Shown: positions 37,223-46,258 of the stretch, one piece after another
Layout of the letters: every line of letters begins with the position of its first letter
How positions within the stretch are numbered: the stretch's first letter is position 1
Assembly: GCA_963848175.1 (NCBI GenBank)
Contig: CAWKCO010000003.1
Location: 620,001-684,000, forward strand
Reading direction: 5' to 3'
DNA: 64,000 nt
From: JAMZMI01 sp963848175
GTDB taxonomy: Bacteria > Bacteroidota > Bacteroidia > Cytophagales > Cyclobacteriaceae
Notes under the pieces: model-generated
Told to the model about the DNA's origin: nothing
Databases searched by the model: none
The model's input: the letters and a program-made list of their open reading frames with translations, nothing else
Made by a program: the position numbers and the translations under genes

Positions 37223-37224
37223 CG

Positions 37225-37926
37225 TCAGCGCTTATTTAAATATCGGCTGTAGTATCCTTTTCTCCGCTTGTCATCCTTCCAGAAGACAAACTTGCCAGCT
37301 TCCCTGATCTCGTCTACTACATTTTTGAGCAGGGTATAGGCGCGATCTCGTGTGCGCTTGGCTTCATTGGGGTCGGTACGTTCGCCATTCATGGTGGCCA
37401 GCACATCGCTCAGCGAGTCGCTGAGTGCTGCGGCCGTGTCCAGCTTGGCTTCATCAAAGGAGATGGCTTGCAACAGCGGTAAGTTGGCCTTGCCTAATAC
37501 AGACAAGTCGCTCAGGTCTTGGAGCATGTCGGCATTGCCCGTGCCATCTTCTATGGCTGCCACGCGGGAGAGCAGATCGGGTCTGCTACGAAAAGCATAG
37601 CGAAAGGAGTGCTCTAGTTCGTTGCGGAGGTCATCCGCTACAGGTGCTTCTTCATTCCACTGGCGGGTGGCTTCCTCTTGGGAGTAGCGCTCCTTATTCC
37701 ACACGCTCTGTGCATAGCGCAAGGCACCCTCAGCCACTGGCAATCGGGTGAAGGTCTTCTTAGGCACACCCACAGCTTCTAATTTGGGTTGATCTTCTTT
37801 GCTCCAGACCACCAGGTCAGCAGATTCCTGCACGTATTTGTCCACAGGCATGTTGGGGGTTTTCACTTCATTGTCAGGGATGTCGTCCATCTCTGGCTTG
37901 AGCGCATCAAAATTCTCTTTTGACAT
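37225..37926 (-). CDS. hypothetical protein, helical, acidic N-terminus
   Basis: A 233-aa protein not assigned to a known function. No signal peptide or membrane segment. The N-terminal 60 residues are acidic and probably flexible. The rest is predicted mainly helical, ending in a basic tail (KDDKRRKGYYSRYLNKR). The segment RDRAYTLLKNVVDEIREAGKF resembles a conserved helix of Bacteroidota hypothetical proteins. It has an ATG start and is isolated between repeat-rich spacers. Immediately downstream is the 20-nt periodic array. Confidence 0.75.
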   Translation of the reverse strand: MSKENFDALKPEMDDIPDNEVKTPNMPVDKYVQESADLVVWSKEDQPKLEAVGVPKKTFTRLPVAEGALRYAQSVWNKERYSQEEATRQWNEEAPVADDLRNELEHSFRYAFRSRPDLLSRVAAIEDGTGNADMLQDLSDLSVLGKANLPLLQAISFDEAKLDTAAALSDSLSDVLATMNGERTDPNEAKRTRDRAYTLLKNVVDEIREAGKFVFWKDDKRRKGYYSRYLNKR

Positions 37927-38032
37927 AATATATAAGGGTTTAATGAAAAAAAAGTGACAAAATAATGGCCATAACCAACTTGTGCAATACCATAAATGTG
38001 GTATTTTTTCAATGGACGGAAGGAGGGTTGTT

Positions 38033-38115
38033 AGATGAAAGTTGAAAGTTGATAGTTGATAGTTGATAGTTGAAAGTGGGAAGATTAAAGTTGAAAGCTG
38101 GAAGTTGAGAATTGA
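38033..38115. repeat. low-complexity GTTGAAAG/GTTGATAG tract
   Basis: Imperfect tandem of 7-8-nt units (GTTGAAA, GTTGATA). Related shorter tracts recur near 38403-38438 and inside mod (32049-32156), which suggests one dispersing sequence type. Confidence 0.8.
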
Positions 38116-38287
38116 GAATGGAACGGTATGCTGTTAGCGGTTAGCGTTTGGCGGTGAGCAGTATTCAGTGAGCGGTATTCGGTATTCGGTTTTCAGGATC
38201 AACTTTTCATTCGTGAATGACTGAGTGGTGAGAACGGAAAGCGTCCAGCGCAGTGCGTGTTGCGCTCAGCGAGTTGAAAGTGTAACG

Positions 38288-38345
38288 TTCTCCATAATGT
38301 AGTCATGCTCGCAGAGCATCCTATCTGCCAACTAGATGTGCGTTT
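38288..38345. repeat. spacer duplication, copy 1
   Basis: Shares TTCTCCnTnATGTAGTCAT at the start, and the 20-nt run GCAGAGCATCCTATCYGCYA plus following bases at the end, with 38439-38510. Confidence 0.75.
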
Positions 38346-38438
38346 ATATCTGGATTGAGATTAAGACCCTCTGCGAGGGTGACTCGCTGGTTGAAGAGAA
38401 AGTGTGAAAGATTAAAGATTAGAGTTGAAAGTTGAAAA

Positions 38439-38510
38439 TTCTCCGTTATGTAGTCATTCACTAGGTATGCCCCCCGCAGAGCATCCTATCCGCTAACTAG
38501 ATCTGCGTTT
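38439..38510. repeat. spacer duplication, copy 2
   Basis: Same as copy 1, but with about 14 extra bases (around 38459-38474) in the middle. Confidence 0.75.
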
Positions 38511-38560
38511 TTATTGTCCCCCGCTGGCGGGGGCTAGGGGGTGGATTTTCACAGTTACAA

Positions 38561-40436
38561 TTACTCACTCACATAAGTGTTGTCATCCCGATTCACATCG
38601 GCCATTCGCTGAGATTCGTCTATTTCTATTTTTTGAATTTCTGACAAAGGAAGGTCGATCGTGAAAGTGTATTCTGGATGTGTCCAAAACCAGTCCTCAA
38701 GAACCTTTCGATCGTCAGAGAATTCTTTCATTTTTTCTCCACGCATCACACCTAGAGGTATGTAATAGTAAATCTTAGATCCATCCTTTTTGGTGACGGT
38801 TATGTCCATGGGCATAGGTATCTGTTCTACGCGCTGAAGTCTTACTTCGGTTTTATTTTTTAGCTCATTCACATTTTTGATCCCATAGTCTATGGTGGCT
38901 GTGGTGTGAGTCCAATAATCAAAGAACCAATGCAATTGCAGGCCTGATTCTTTTTCCATGATCCTGATAAAATCGTTTGGATCTGGATGCTTGAAGCCCC
39001 ATTGGTTTCGGTATTTGATTAGTCCTCTGCGCATAACATCGTCTCCTATGATGTAGCTGAGTTGCACCAGAGCCACCGCACCTTTGGTATACGATGCTCT
39101 TCCATAAGCACTGTTGGTGATAAAATGATCTGAATGGGTGGAGGAGGGTTCTTCATAACCTGTTTTTGTCCATCGGATATAACCATTCACCGTGCCTTCC
39201 ATTGGGTTGGCTCTTTGCTCAGAGAAAATATCATTGAGAATAAATTCTTCTGCATAGGATGCAAATCCTTCGTCCATCCAAGCATAATAACTTTCGTTGG
39301 TGGCGAGCATGCCCTGATACCAGCTGTGCATGACCTCATGTACCATCGTGCCTACCAAAGAGTTGAGCGAACGGATGCCAGAGTCACGTTTTTTATTGAT
39401 AATCAAAGTGGCCATAGGGTATTCCATGCCACCGTCTCCACCATGGATGATGGAGTACTCTGACCATCCGTATTTTCCAAAGTGTTTGTTGGCATATTCA
39501 AACGTTTTCACCGCATATTTTGGAAGTTCATTTTTCCAGAGATCGGTTTCATTGTTGTCTAGGTAGAAAAATCTGAGTAGCGGCCCATTGGGAACTTGAG
39601 CAGTCGTGTGTATATAGTCTTTGTCTGCTGCCCATACAAAATCATGTACGTTTGTGGCTTTGAATTTCCAAGTGAGTTTTTTGTCCTTGGTGTCTTCTTT
39701 CATATCCTTTTTCCCATACCCATGACCCACTTGATTAGGGTTTTGGACAATACCAGTGCCAGCCAGTGTGTATTCTTTATCTATGGTAGATATTTACTTC
39801 GTAGTTTCCCCAAGGGGCATAAAACTCCCTCGCCACATACGGATGCGCATGCCAGCCATTCTTGTCATATTCTGCCATTTTGGGAAACCACTGTGCCATA
39901 GAATAGTCCACGCCATCATAGCTATCGCGTCCCGTTCTTCGAACCTGAATAGGTACTTGCGCCTCAAAATCCATTAGGAAGGTAGTCGATTGCTTCGGAA
40001 GCAGGGGCAGGGCAAGTTTTACTTCCAGTGTGGTATATGAAATGGTGTAGTTCAAAGGTTTGCCATCCTGCTGTAGCGAGAGGATTTTTTGATAGCCAAT
40101 TTCATCGTCTTTGAGCATATCTATCTCGTCCATAAGAGGAAAACGAGGATCTGCGTCACGCACGATCGCACGGCGTACCGACATCATGCTATTTGGCTGA
40201 AAGGCATTGTAATACAAATGGAAATACACTTTTCGTAGTGTATCAGGTGAGTTGTTGGTATAGGTGAGTCGCTCTTTTCCAGTAAACTGATGTTTCTTAT
40301 CATTAAAATCAATATCAATTTTATAGTCAACTTTCTGTTGCCAATAGCATTGAGCTATTGCGGTTTGGTAGGTGCAAAAAAGTATTGCTAGTATGGCTAT
40401 TTTCCTCATTTGATTGTGGTAAAATTTAGAATTCAC
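38561..40436 (-). pseudogene. M1-family aminopeptidase, split by one frameshift
   Basis: Two frames, 39777-40436 (N-terminal, with signal peptide ILAILFCTYQTAIAQC) and 38561-39730 (C-terminal), together make one M1 metallopeptidase. The catalytic zinc motif HEVMHSW and the distal zinc ligand WMDEGFASYAEE lie in the second part, as does the exopeptidase motif GGMEYP. Removing one inserted base near 39785 (ATCTACC on the coding strand) joins ...NYEVNI to IDKEYTLAGTGIV in frame. The repaired protein would be about 624 aa. It probably acts in the periplasm or outside the cell, trimming N-terminal residues. Confidence 0.9.
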
Positions 40437-40557
40437 ATAAAACTAAAATATCAGATCTAGATTGGCCGAGGGCTTTTTCTAAATCTGATATTTAAAGTGA
40501 TAAAAGGCGAAAAAGTGTTGTTACAAATTGAGCTTTTTGACTCAAGTAACGATCGGA

Positions 40558-42498
40558 TTAAACATCCACTTTCGCGTATTTCGCATTTTTTTCAATAAAA
40601 TCTCTTCTTGGAGCCACTTCATCACCCATCAGCATAGAGAACAAATGATCAGCTTCAGCGGCCGAATCTATGTTTACTTGCTTTAAGCTTCTGACCTCAG
40701 GATTCATGGTTGTAGTCCACAGTTGTTCTGGGTTCATTTCACCAAGACCTTTGTATCGTTGGATGTTCACAGAGTCTTCTTTACCCTCTCCAGCTATTTC
40801 CTTTATGATTCTTTCACGATCATTTTCAGACCAAGCGTATCGCTCTTGCTTACCTTTTTTGATCAAATAAAGCGGAGGCAAAGCAATGTATAAGTAGCCT
40901 GCTTCTATCAAACCACGCATGTATCTGAAAAAGAAAGTCAGGATAAGCGTTCTAATGTGACTTCCGTCAATGTCCGCATCCGTCATGATGATGACTTTGT
41001 GGTAACGGAGTTTTTCCATGTTCAGCGCTTTTTCGTCTTCCGGTGTTCCGAATTTCACACCAAGTGCTGTGATGATGTTTTTGATCTCCTCATTGTCGTA
41101 AATTCTGTGCTCTTGCGCTTTTTCTACGTTGAGGATTTTTCCTCTAAGTGGTAAAATAGCTTGAAATTTACGATCACGTCCTTGCTTAGCAGAACCACCA
41201 GCAGAGTCTCCCTCCACTAGGTATATTTCACAAACTGCAGGGTCTTTGTCCGAGCAATCGGCCAATTTACCAGGAAGGCCTGTGCCAGAAAGTACGTTTT
41301 TACGCTGGACCATCTCACGAGCCTTTCGGGCTGCATGACGAGCAGTAGCTGCTAAGATCACCTTCTGAACGATCATCTTGGCTTCACGTGGATGTTCTTC
41401 CAAGTAGTTTTGAAGCATCTCGCTCACGCAAGTATCTACTGCGCCCATTACATCTGAGTTACCAAGCTTCGTTTTGGTTTGTCCCTCAAATTGTGGCTCT
41501 TGTACTTTCACTGAAATTACAGCTGTAAGTCCTTCTCTGAAGTCATCACCACTGATCTCAAGCTTTATCTTATCAAGTAAGCCAGACTTGTCGGCATAAG
41601 ATTTAAGCGTACGCGTGAGAGCTCTTCTAAATCCCGCAACGTGCGTTCCACCCTCTATCGTATTAATGTTATTGACATACGACACTACATTTTCGCTGTA
41701 GGAAGTGTTGTAGTTCAGTGCCACCTGTACAGGGATATTTCCTTTTTCCCCATCCATGTATACTGGCTCAGGGATGAGTTTCTCTCTAGTGTTGTCTAGG
41801 TACTCAACAAATTCCTTCAAACCACCTTCAGAATGGAAGATGTCGCTGATATCTTTTCCAGCTTCGTCTTGCTCTCTGTGGTCAATAAGGTGAACGGTGA
41901 TACCTGCATTCAAAAAAGAAAGTTCTCTCAACCTGTTGGCTACTGTCTCGTATTTGAACTCAGATGCAGTGAAAATACTGTTGTCAGGAGTAAATTGAAT
42001 CACCGTTCCTGTGATATCTGTGGTGCCAATTTCCTTTACAGGATACTGAGGAATACCTATTTTATATTCTTGCTGATAGATTTTCCCTGCACGGTGAACG
42101 GTTGCTTTCAAGTCTGTAGACAAGGCATTCACACAAGAAACACCCACCCCATGGAGACCTCCAGACACTTTGTAGGTGTCTTTATCGAATTTACCACCAG
42201 CGTGAAGCACGGTCATAACAACCTCTAGTGCTGATTTTTTTTCTTTTTCGTGATAGTCAATTGGGATACCACGGCCATTATCCGTTACAGTGATGGAGTT
42301 GTCGGTATTGATCTCTACCGTGATGGTATCGCAATGCCCAGCGAGTGCCTCATCTATGGAGTTGTCAACTACTTCCCAGATCAAATGATGAAGACCTTTG
42401 ACCCCCACATCCCCGATATACATCGCCGGTCTTTTCCTTACCGCCTCTAATCCTTCTAGTACCTGAATATTACTCGCTGAATAATTGTCTTTACTCAT
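40558..42498 (-). CDS. gyrB: DNA gyrase subunit B
   Basis: A 646-aa type II topoisomerase ATPase subunit. The GHKL ATP site shows EVVDNSIDEA, DNGRGIP and HGVGVSCVNALS. The TOPRIM part shows EGDSAGGSAKQGRDR, PLRGKILNVEK and DADIDGSHIRTL. The end has QRYKGLGEMNPEQLW. The opening segment VRKRPAMYIGDVG is typical of GyrB rather than ParE. Full length. Confidence 0.97.
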   Translation of the reverse strand: MSKDNYSASNIQVLEGLEAVRKRPAMYIGDVGVKGLHHLIWEVVDNSIDEALAGHCDTITVEINTDNSITVTDNGRGIPIDYHEKEKKSALEVVMTVLHAGGKFDKDTYKVSGGLHGVGVSCVNALSTDLKATVHRAGKIYQQEYKIGIPQYPVKEIGTTDITGTVIQFTPDNSIFTASEFKYETVANRLRELSFLNAGITVHLIDHREQDEAGKDISDIFHSEGGLKEFVEYLDNTREKLIPEPVYMDGEKGNIPVQVALNYNTSYSENVVSYVNNINTIEGGTHVAGFRRALTRTLKSYADKSGLLDKIKLEISGDDFREGLTAVISVKVQEPQFEGQTKTKLGNSDVMGAVDTCVSEMLQNYLEEHPREAKMIVQKVILAATARHAARKAREMVQRKNVLSGTGLPGKLADCSDKDPAVCEIYLVEGDSAGGSAKQGRDRKFQAILPLRGKILNVEKAQEHRIYDNEEIKNIITALGVKFGTPEDEKALNMEKLRYHKVIIMTDADIDGSHIRTLILTFFFRYMRGLIEAGYLYIALPPLYLIKKGKQERYAWSENDRERIIKEIAGEGKEDSVNIQRYKGLGEMNPEQLWTTTMNPEVRSLKQVNIDSAAEADHLFSMLMGDEVAPRRDFIEKNAKYAKVDV

Positions 42499-42622
42499 TG
42501 TATATTTTGGTTCAAACGTTCTTAAACTTGACCCGCAAAAGTATACAAATTATGGCATTCGGGAGTGTGTAAGTTGAGATGAGAATCATCTTTCGGAAAA
42601 AGTTGCTTCTTGAGGGAGAAAT

Positions 42623-42991
42623 CTAAAACGTCTTCGCCCCCAACATCACCAGCGTACAGCCTTCTACAGTCTCTATTCCTTGATTTTGTGCCTTTTGAGC
42701 AAAACTTGGATTTTCCGTTCCTGGATTGAAGATGATGCGCTTCGGGTTTAGGCTGAGTAGGTAGTCTTCCCATTCACGTTGATTGTGAGGGTTGATATAC
42801 ATGGTAATGGTGTCGATATCCGCTATTTCTGGTTTTTCCTGCAAGGGTAAAATGGATTTTGCAAAAACCTCACCTTTTTTGATGCCTATGGGCACTATCT
42901 CATGGCCGTGGCTTGACAATCTTTCTGCTGCCAGATAAGCATATCTTTCACGATTTGGCGTAGCGCCAATGATGGCTGTTTTCTTACTCAT
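42623..42991 (-). CDS. CoA-binding domain protein (CoA_binding_2, YccU-like)
   Basis: A 122-aa Rossmann-fold protein with an N-terminal KKTAIIGATPNRERYAY turn, a central MYINPHNQ strand, and FNPGTENPSFAQKA. It is a typical small stand-alone CoA-binding domain; the role is unknown. It lies six bases after the MORN-repeat gene on the same strand. Confidence 0.87.
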   Translation of the reverse strand: MSKKTAIIGATPNRERYAYLAAERLSSHGHEIVPIGIKKGEVFAKSILPLQEKPEIADIDTITMYINPHNQREWEDYLLSLNPKRIIFNPGTENPSFAQKAQNQGIETVEGCTLVMLGAKTF

Positions 42992-42997
42992 AATTAT

Positions 42998-44830
42998 TTA
43001 AAAGCTTGTAGTTGGTCTTTTCGGGCCAGAAAAACCGATGTTGATCCCAAAAATGAGAGGGACGTAAATTCGGTCTTGATTCAAACTATTAAATAAACTC
43101 TCATTCGTGATTGTAGTTACATATTCTTTATTAAAACTTCTTGTGGCAATGGAAATACCAAAGTGAAAATCGACAGTAAGCCCCGCATTTCCAGCACGTT
43201 TCATCCACCTATTACCAATAAAAACACCATACGAAAATTGACCTTCTGTGGCAGTTAGGTCAACTTCAAAAGGGTTTGAGGTGTTAGAAGAATCAATTTT
43301 GGTCACATGATGGAGTAAATACCCCGTGCCTATCTGATGGCCAAAATAAAAAAGCCCCAAATCGCCATCGCTGTTATAAAATTTTTGTCGTAAAGCCAGC
43401 GAACCTCCTTTGGTGCTGAGTTCATTGGTGTGCGCTTTTCTGAAAAATGGGCTGTTGTGAAATGTAAGCTGTGCTTCATAACCCAAACGCTCTTGCAAAT
43501 AGTATTCGAAAGAAACGGGTAGTTTTCCCACGATCATCCACATGGGATTTGTGGCGAGGATATATCCTCTAAACTCATTTACCCTTGGAGTGAAATATCT
43601 GGACTTGTTGTTTTTGTATTTGTATTCTGGTTTTGCGATATTCTCAGAATTTTTATCATCCAAATTGATTGATTCTGAGGTGCGAAAGATTGGCTTTTCA
43701 CTTTCATAAACAGGGCGATACATTCCCGCGAGCGTACCCTCAGGATTGTAAAGCGACCATTCTCCCACACGACGATCACCTTCTAGCTGACCTTTCATTT
43801 TCAGCGTGCCGTCAGGGTAGAAGCCTTTATAGTCGCCCAAACCATCCTCAAAATAGGCATGGCCATCTTCTACGCCATCTTCACTGTAATAAATCCATGT
43901 GCCTTCCTTTTTCCCTGAGAGCATAGCTCCGCGTGCTTTTTGTTTTCCATTTTCATAAAATTCAATGTACTCGCCGCTTCCCAAATCATATTTTCCCTCG
44001 CCTTTCACTATACCCGATGGATAGTACAACTTCCAAAAACCATCTTTCTGGTCGTTTTTCATGACTCCCTCGGTGTTCACTGAGCCATCTTCATAGAAGT
44101 ATTTCCAGATACCCATCTTTTCGCCATTCTCAAATGCACCTTGCGCAGCTAGTTGGCCATTTGGGTGATAATATTTCCAAAGTCCATCTCTCAGTCCGTA
44201 TTTAAATGCACCAAAGGCTTCAATCTCTCCAGTTTCATGATAATATGTCCATTCACCTTCACTTTTTTCATCAATGTTTTGACCTTCCATTTTCAGCGCT
44301 CCTGAAGGGTAAAACTCTTTGTAAGCACCATTTCCCTGCTCGTAATAGGCTTGGGCTTTTAGTGAACCCTCTTCATAGAAGTAGTTCCAGATGCCCTCTT
44401 TTTTACCTTTCTTGTACTTCCCACTACTTTTTTCTCCTCCATTTTCAAAATAGAATATCCAAGAGTCGTCTTTCATTCCACTCGTGAGCAAGCCTTCTGC
44501 TTTTGGGTTGCCATTTTCAAAAAAGTACTTCCATCGTCCGTTTTGAACCCCACGTTCATATTTTCCAGAGGCTTTTTTCTTTCCATTTTCGAAATAAAAA
44601 ACCCAAGTACTATCCGAAAGATTTTTGAGATAATGTCCCTTGGTGGCAAGGGAGCCGTTTTGGTAGAACGATTGATATTTTCCTTCTAGAGTGGAATCTG
44701 ACGCATTGAGCGAAATCAACTCACGTATCAAAGTTTTATCAGGATCGAAAAAGGTCTTTTTCAGCACAATCTGACCACTAGATTGACTGACCCACAAAAT
44801 GCTGATCGCTATGTATAAATAAAATTTCAT
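42998..44830 (-). CDS. secreted MORN-repeat protein with a barrel-like C-terminus
   Basis: A 610-aa protein with a signal peptide (residues 1-19). Residues 50-370 are about a dozen MORN_2 repeats of 20-25 residues (typical core WKYYFENGKP.AEG). After a short linker, residues about 405-610 look like an outer-membrane beta-barrel or a membrane-associated domain (alternating strands, YLQERLGYEAQLTF). MORN_2 repeats occur in YwqK-type proteins; here they would probably be on the cell surface or in the periplasm. The fusion is unusual. Confidence 0.85.
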   Translation of the reverse strand: MKFYLYIAISILWVSQSSGQIVLKKTFFDPDKTLIRELISLNASDSTLEGKYQSFYQNGSLATKGHYLKNLSDSTWVFYFENGKKKASGKYERGVQNGRWKYFFENGNPKAEGLLTSGMKDDSWIFYFENGGEKSSGKYKKGKKEGIWNYFYEEGSLKAQAYYEQGNGAYKEFYPSGALKMEGQNIDEKSEGEWTYYHETGEIEAFGAFKYGLRDGLWKYYHPNGQLAAQGAFENGEKMGIWKYFYEDGSVNTEGVMKNDQKDGFWKLYYPSGIVKGEGKYDLGSGEYIEFYENGKQKARGAMLSGKKEGTWIYYSEDGVEDGHAYFEDGLGDYKGFYPDGTLKMKGQLEGDRRVGEWSLYNPEGTLAGMYRPVYESEKPIFRTSESINLDDKNSENIAKPEYKYKNNKSRYFTPRVNEFRGYILATNPMWMIVGKLPVSFEYYLQERLGYEAQLTFHNSPFFRKAHTNELSTKGGSLALRQKFYNSDGDLGLFYFGHQIGTGYLLHHVTKIDSSNTSNPFEVDLTATEGQFSYGVFIGNRWMKRAGNAGLTVDFHFGISIATRSFNKEYVTTITNESLFNSLNQDRIYVPLIFGINIGFSGPKRPTTSF

Positions 44831-45021
44831 TGACCTGTTTTATGCAAAGGCGAAGAGCAACAGCTAAAGCATTTCAATATTACAATTGATTTCAATGCCG
44901 CAAATTTGTTTTATTCAGGGCTGAAGAATATCATATTCGTAAAATTCTCATTCCCGCTGTTCTTCACTAGCTTCGATTGTAAAATTGAACCTTTATCCTG
45001 ATAATACAAAAACGGTCTGTT

Positions 45022-46245
45022 ATGTCTTCCAAACCAGAATCTTCGAGTACGCCCCCTCAAAAAAGGAATTTCATTGACGATTTTCAGTCACCTGATTTTT
45101 ATCAAATAGACGATTTACTCACGGAAGAACATAAGCTGATCCGTGCTTCGATCAGGGATTTTGTGAAGAAAGAAATTACCCCATACGTGGAAGGTTGGGC
45201 AGAGAGAAACTATTTTCCAGAAGACATTGTGCCGAAATTTGGAGAGGTAGGGGCTTTTGGCCCTACCGTTCCTGAGACCTACGGAGGTGGCGGACTGGAT
45301 TATATCAGCTATGGACTCATCATGCAGGAGATCGAGCGAGGAGACTCTGGTATGCGCTCTACAGCTTCTGTGCAGGGATCGCTGGTCATGCATCCGATAT
45401 ATGCTTATGGGAGTGAAGAGCAACGGAAGAAATATCTACCAAAATTGGCTTCAGGAGAAATGCTGGGCTGCTTTGGACTGACCGAACCCAATCATGGTTC
45501 TAACCCGAGTGGGATGGAGACAAAAATTGTGGATGCGGGTGATCATTACCTTCTCAATGGTGCTAAAATGTGGATTTCCAATGCGCCGAAGGCAGATATT
45601 GCAGTCGTTTGGGCTAAAAATGAGGAGGGCAGAATAAAAGGAGTAATCGTAGAGCGTGGCATGGAAGGCTTCACTACTCCAGAGACACATGGCAAATGGT
45701 CGCTACGAGCATCATGCACGGGAGAGTTGGTTTTCAGTGATGTTCGCATACCAAAGGAAAATATTTTACCTAAAAAGGATGGTCTAGGTGCGCCACTTGG
45801 GTGTTTGGATAAAGCTCGGTATGGAATCGCTTGGGGTGTCATAGGAGCAGCCATGGATTGCTATGAGTCGGCGAGAAAGTATTCGATGGAGAGGATTCAG
45901 TTTGGCAAACCGATAGGAGGTTTCCAGCTTACGCAAAAGAAATTGGCAGAAATGCTCACGGAGATTACAAAGGCACAACTGCTAAACTGGCGGCTGGGCA
46001 AACTAATGGATGAAGGCAAAGCTACTACCGCCCAGATTTCTATGGCCAAGCGCAACAACGTGGAAGTAGCGTTGAGGATTGCGCGTGAGGCGAGACAGAT
46101 ACATGGCGCGATGGGCATTACGGGAGATTATCCGATCATGCGGCACATGATGAATCTTGAGTCTGTGATTACCTATGAAGGCACACACGACATACATTTG
46201 CTTATTTTGGGTAATGAAATCACAGGAATTCCTGCTTTTGGGTAA
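45022..46245 (+). CDS. gcdH: glutaryl-CoA dehydrogenase-type acyl-CoA dehydrogenase
   Basis: A 407-aa flavoprotein. Near the C-terminus the catalytic-base motif TYEGTHDIHLLILGNEITG is the version found in glutaryl-CoA dehydrogenases. The FAD-binding GCFGLTEPNHGSNPSGMET and SAFSVQGSL-type regions are conserved (here STASVQGSLVMHPI). It oxidises glutaryl-CoA to crotonyl-CoA in lysine/tryptophan breakdown. Stands alone. The start codon of the following gene is 14 bp away. Confidence 0.92.
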   Translation: MSSKPESSSTPPQKRNFIDDFQSPDFYQIDDLLTEEHKLIRASIRDFVKKEITPYVEGWAERNYFPEDIVPKFGEVGAFGPTVPETYGGGGLDYISYGLIMQEIERGDSGMRSTASVQGSLVMHPIYAYGSEEQRKKYLPKLASGEMLGCFGLTEPNHGSNPSGMETKIVDAGDHYLLNGAKMWISNAPKADIAVVWAKNEEGRIKGVIVERGMEGFTTPETHGKWSLRASCTGELVFSDVRIPKENILPKKDGLGAPLGCLDKARYGIAWGVIGAAMDCYESARKYSMERIQFGKPIGGFQLTQKKLAEMLTEITKAQLLNWRLGKLMDEGKATTAQISMAKRNNVEVALRIAREARQIHGAMGITGDYPIMRHMMNLESVITYEGTHDIHLLILGNEITGIPAFG

Positions 46246-46258
46246 TGCTTTTAGCAGA

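Larger units (their letters stand above)
36807..37224. other. 418-bp spacer made almost wholly of repeats
   Basis: No gene. From left to right: the 46-bp flanking repeat (36820-36865), a three-palindrome element (36881-37027), and a 20-21-nt periodic array (37031-37222). The 63-codon frame at 36907 is just the palindrome element. Confidence 0.75.
37927..38560. other. 634-bp repeat-rich spacer, no gene
   Basis: Contains a hairpin (AATACCA...TGGTATT followed by T, 37987-38009), a low-complexity tract of GTTGAWAGTTGA units (38033-38115), and two related blocks around 38288-38345 and 38439-38510. It is full of stops in all frames. Confidence 0.7.

Noticed and set aside
37987..38009. Plus-strand terminator
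   Set aside because: Hairpin with a T run, but no plus-strand gene ends there; may be part of the promoter region of the minus-strand gene or a repeat. Left unassigned.
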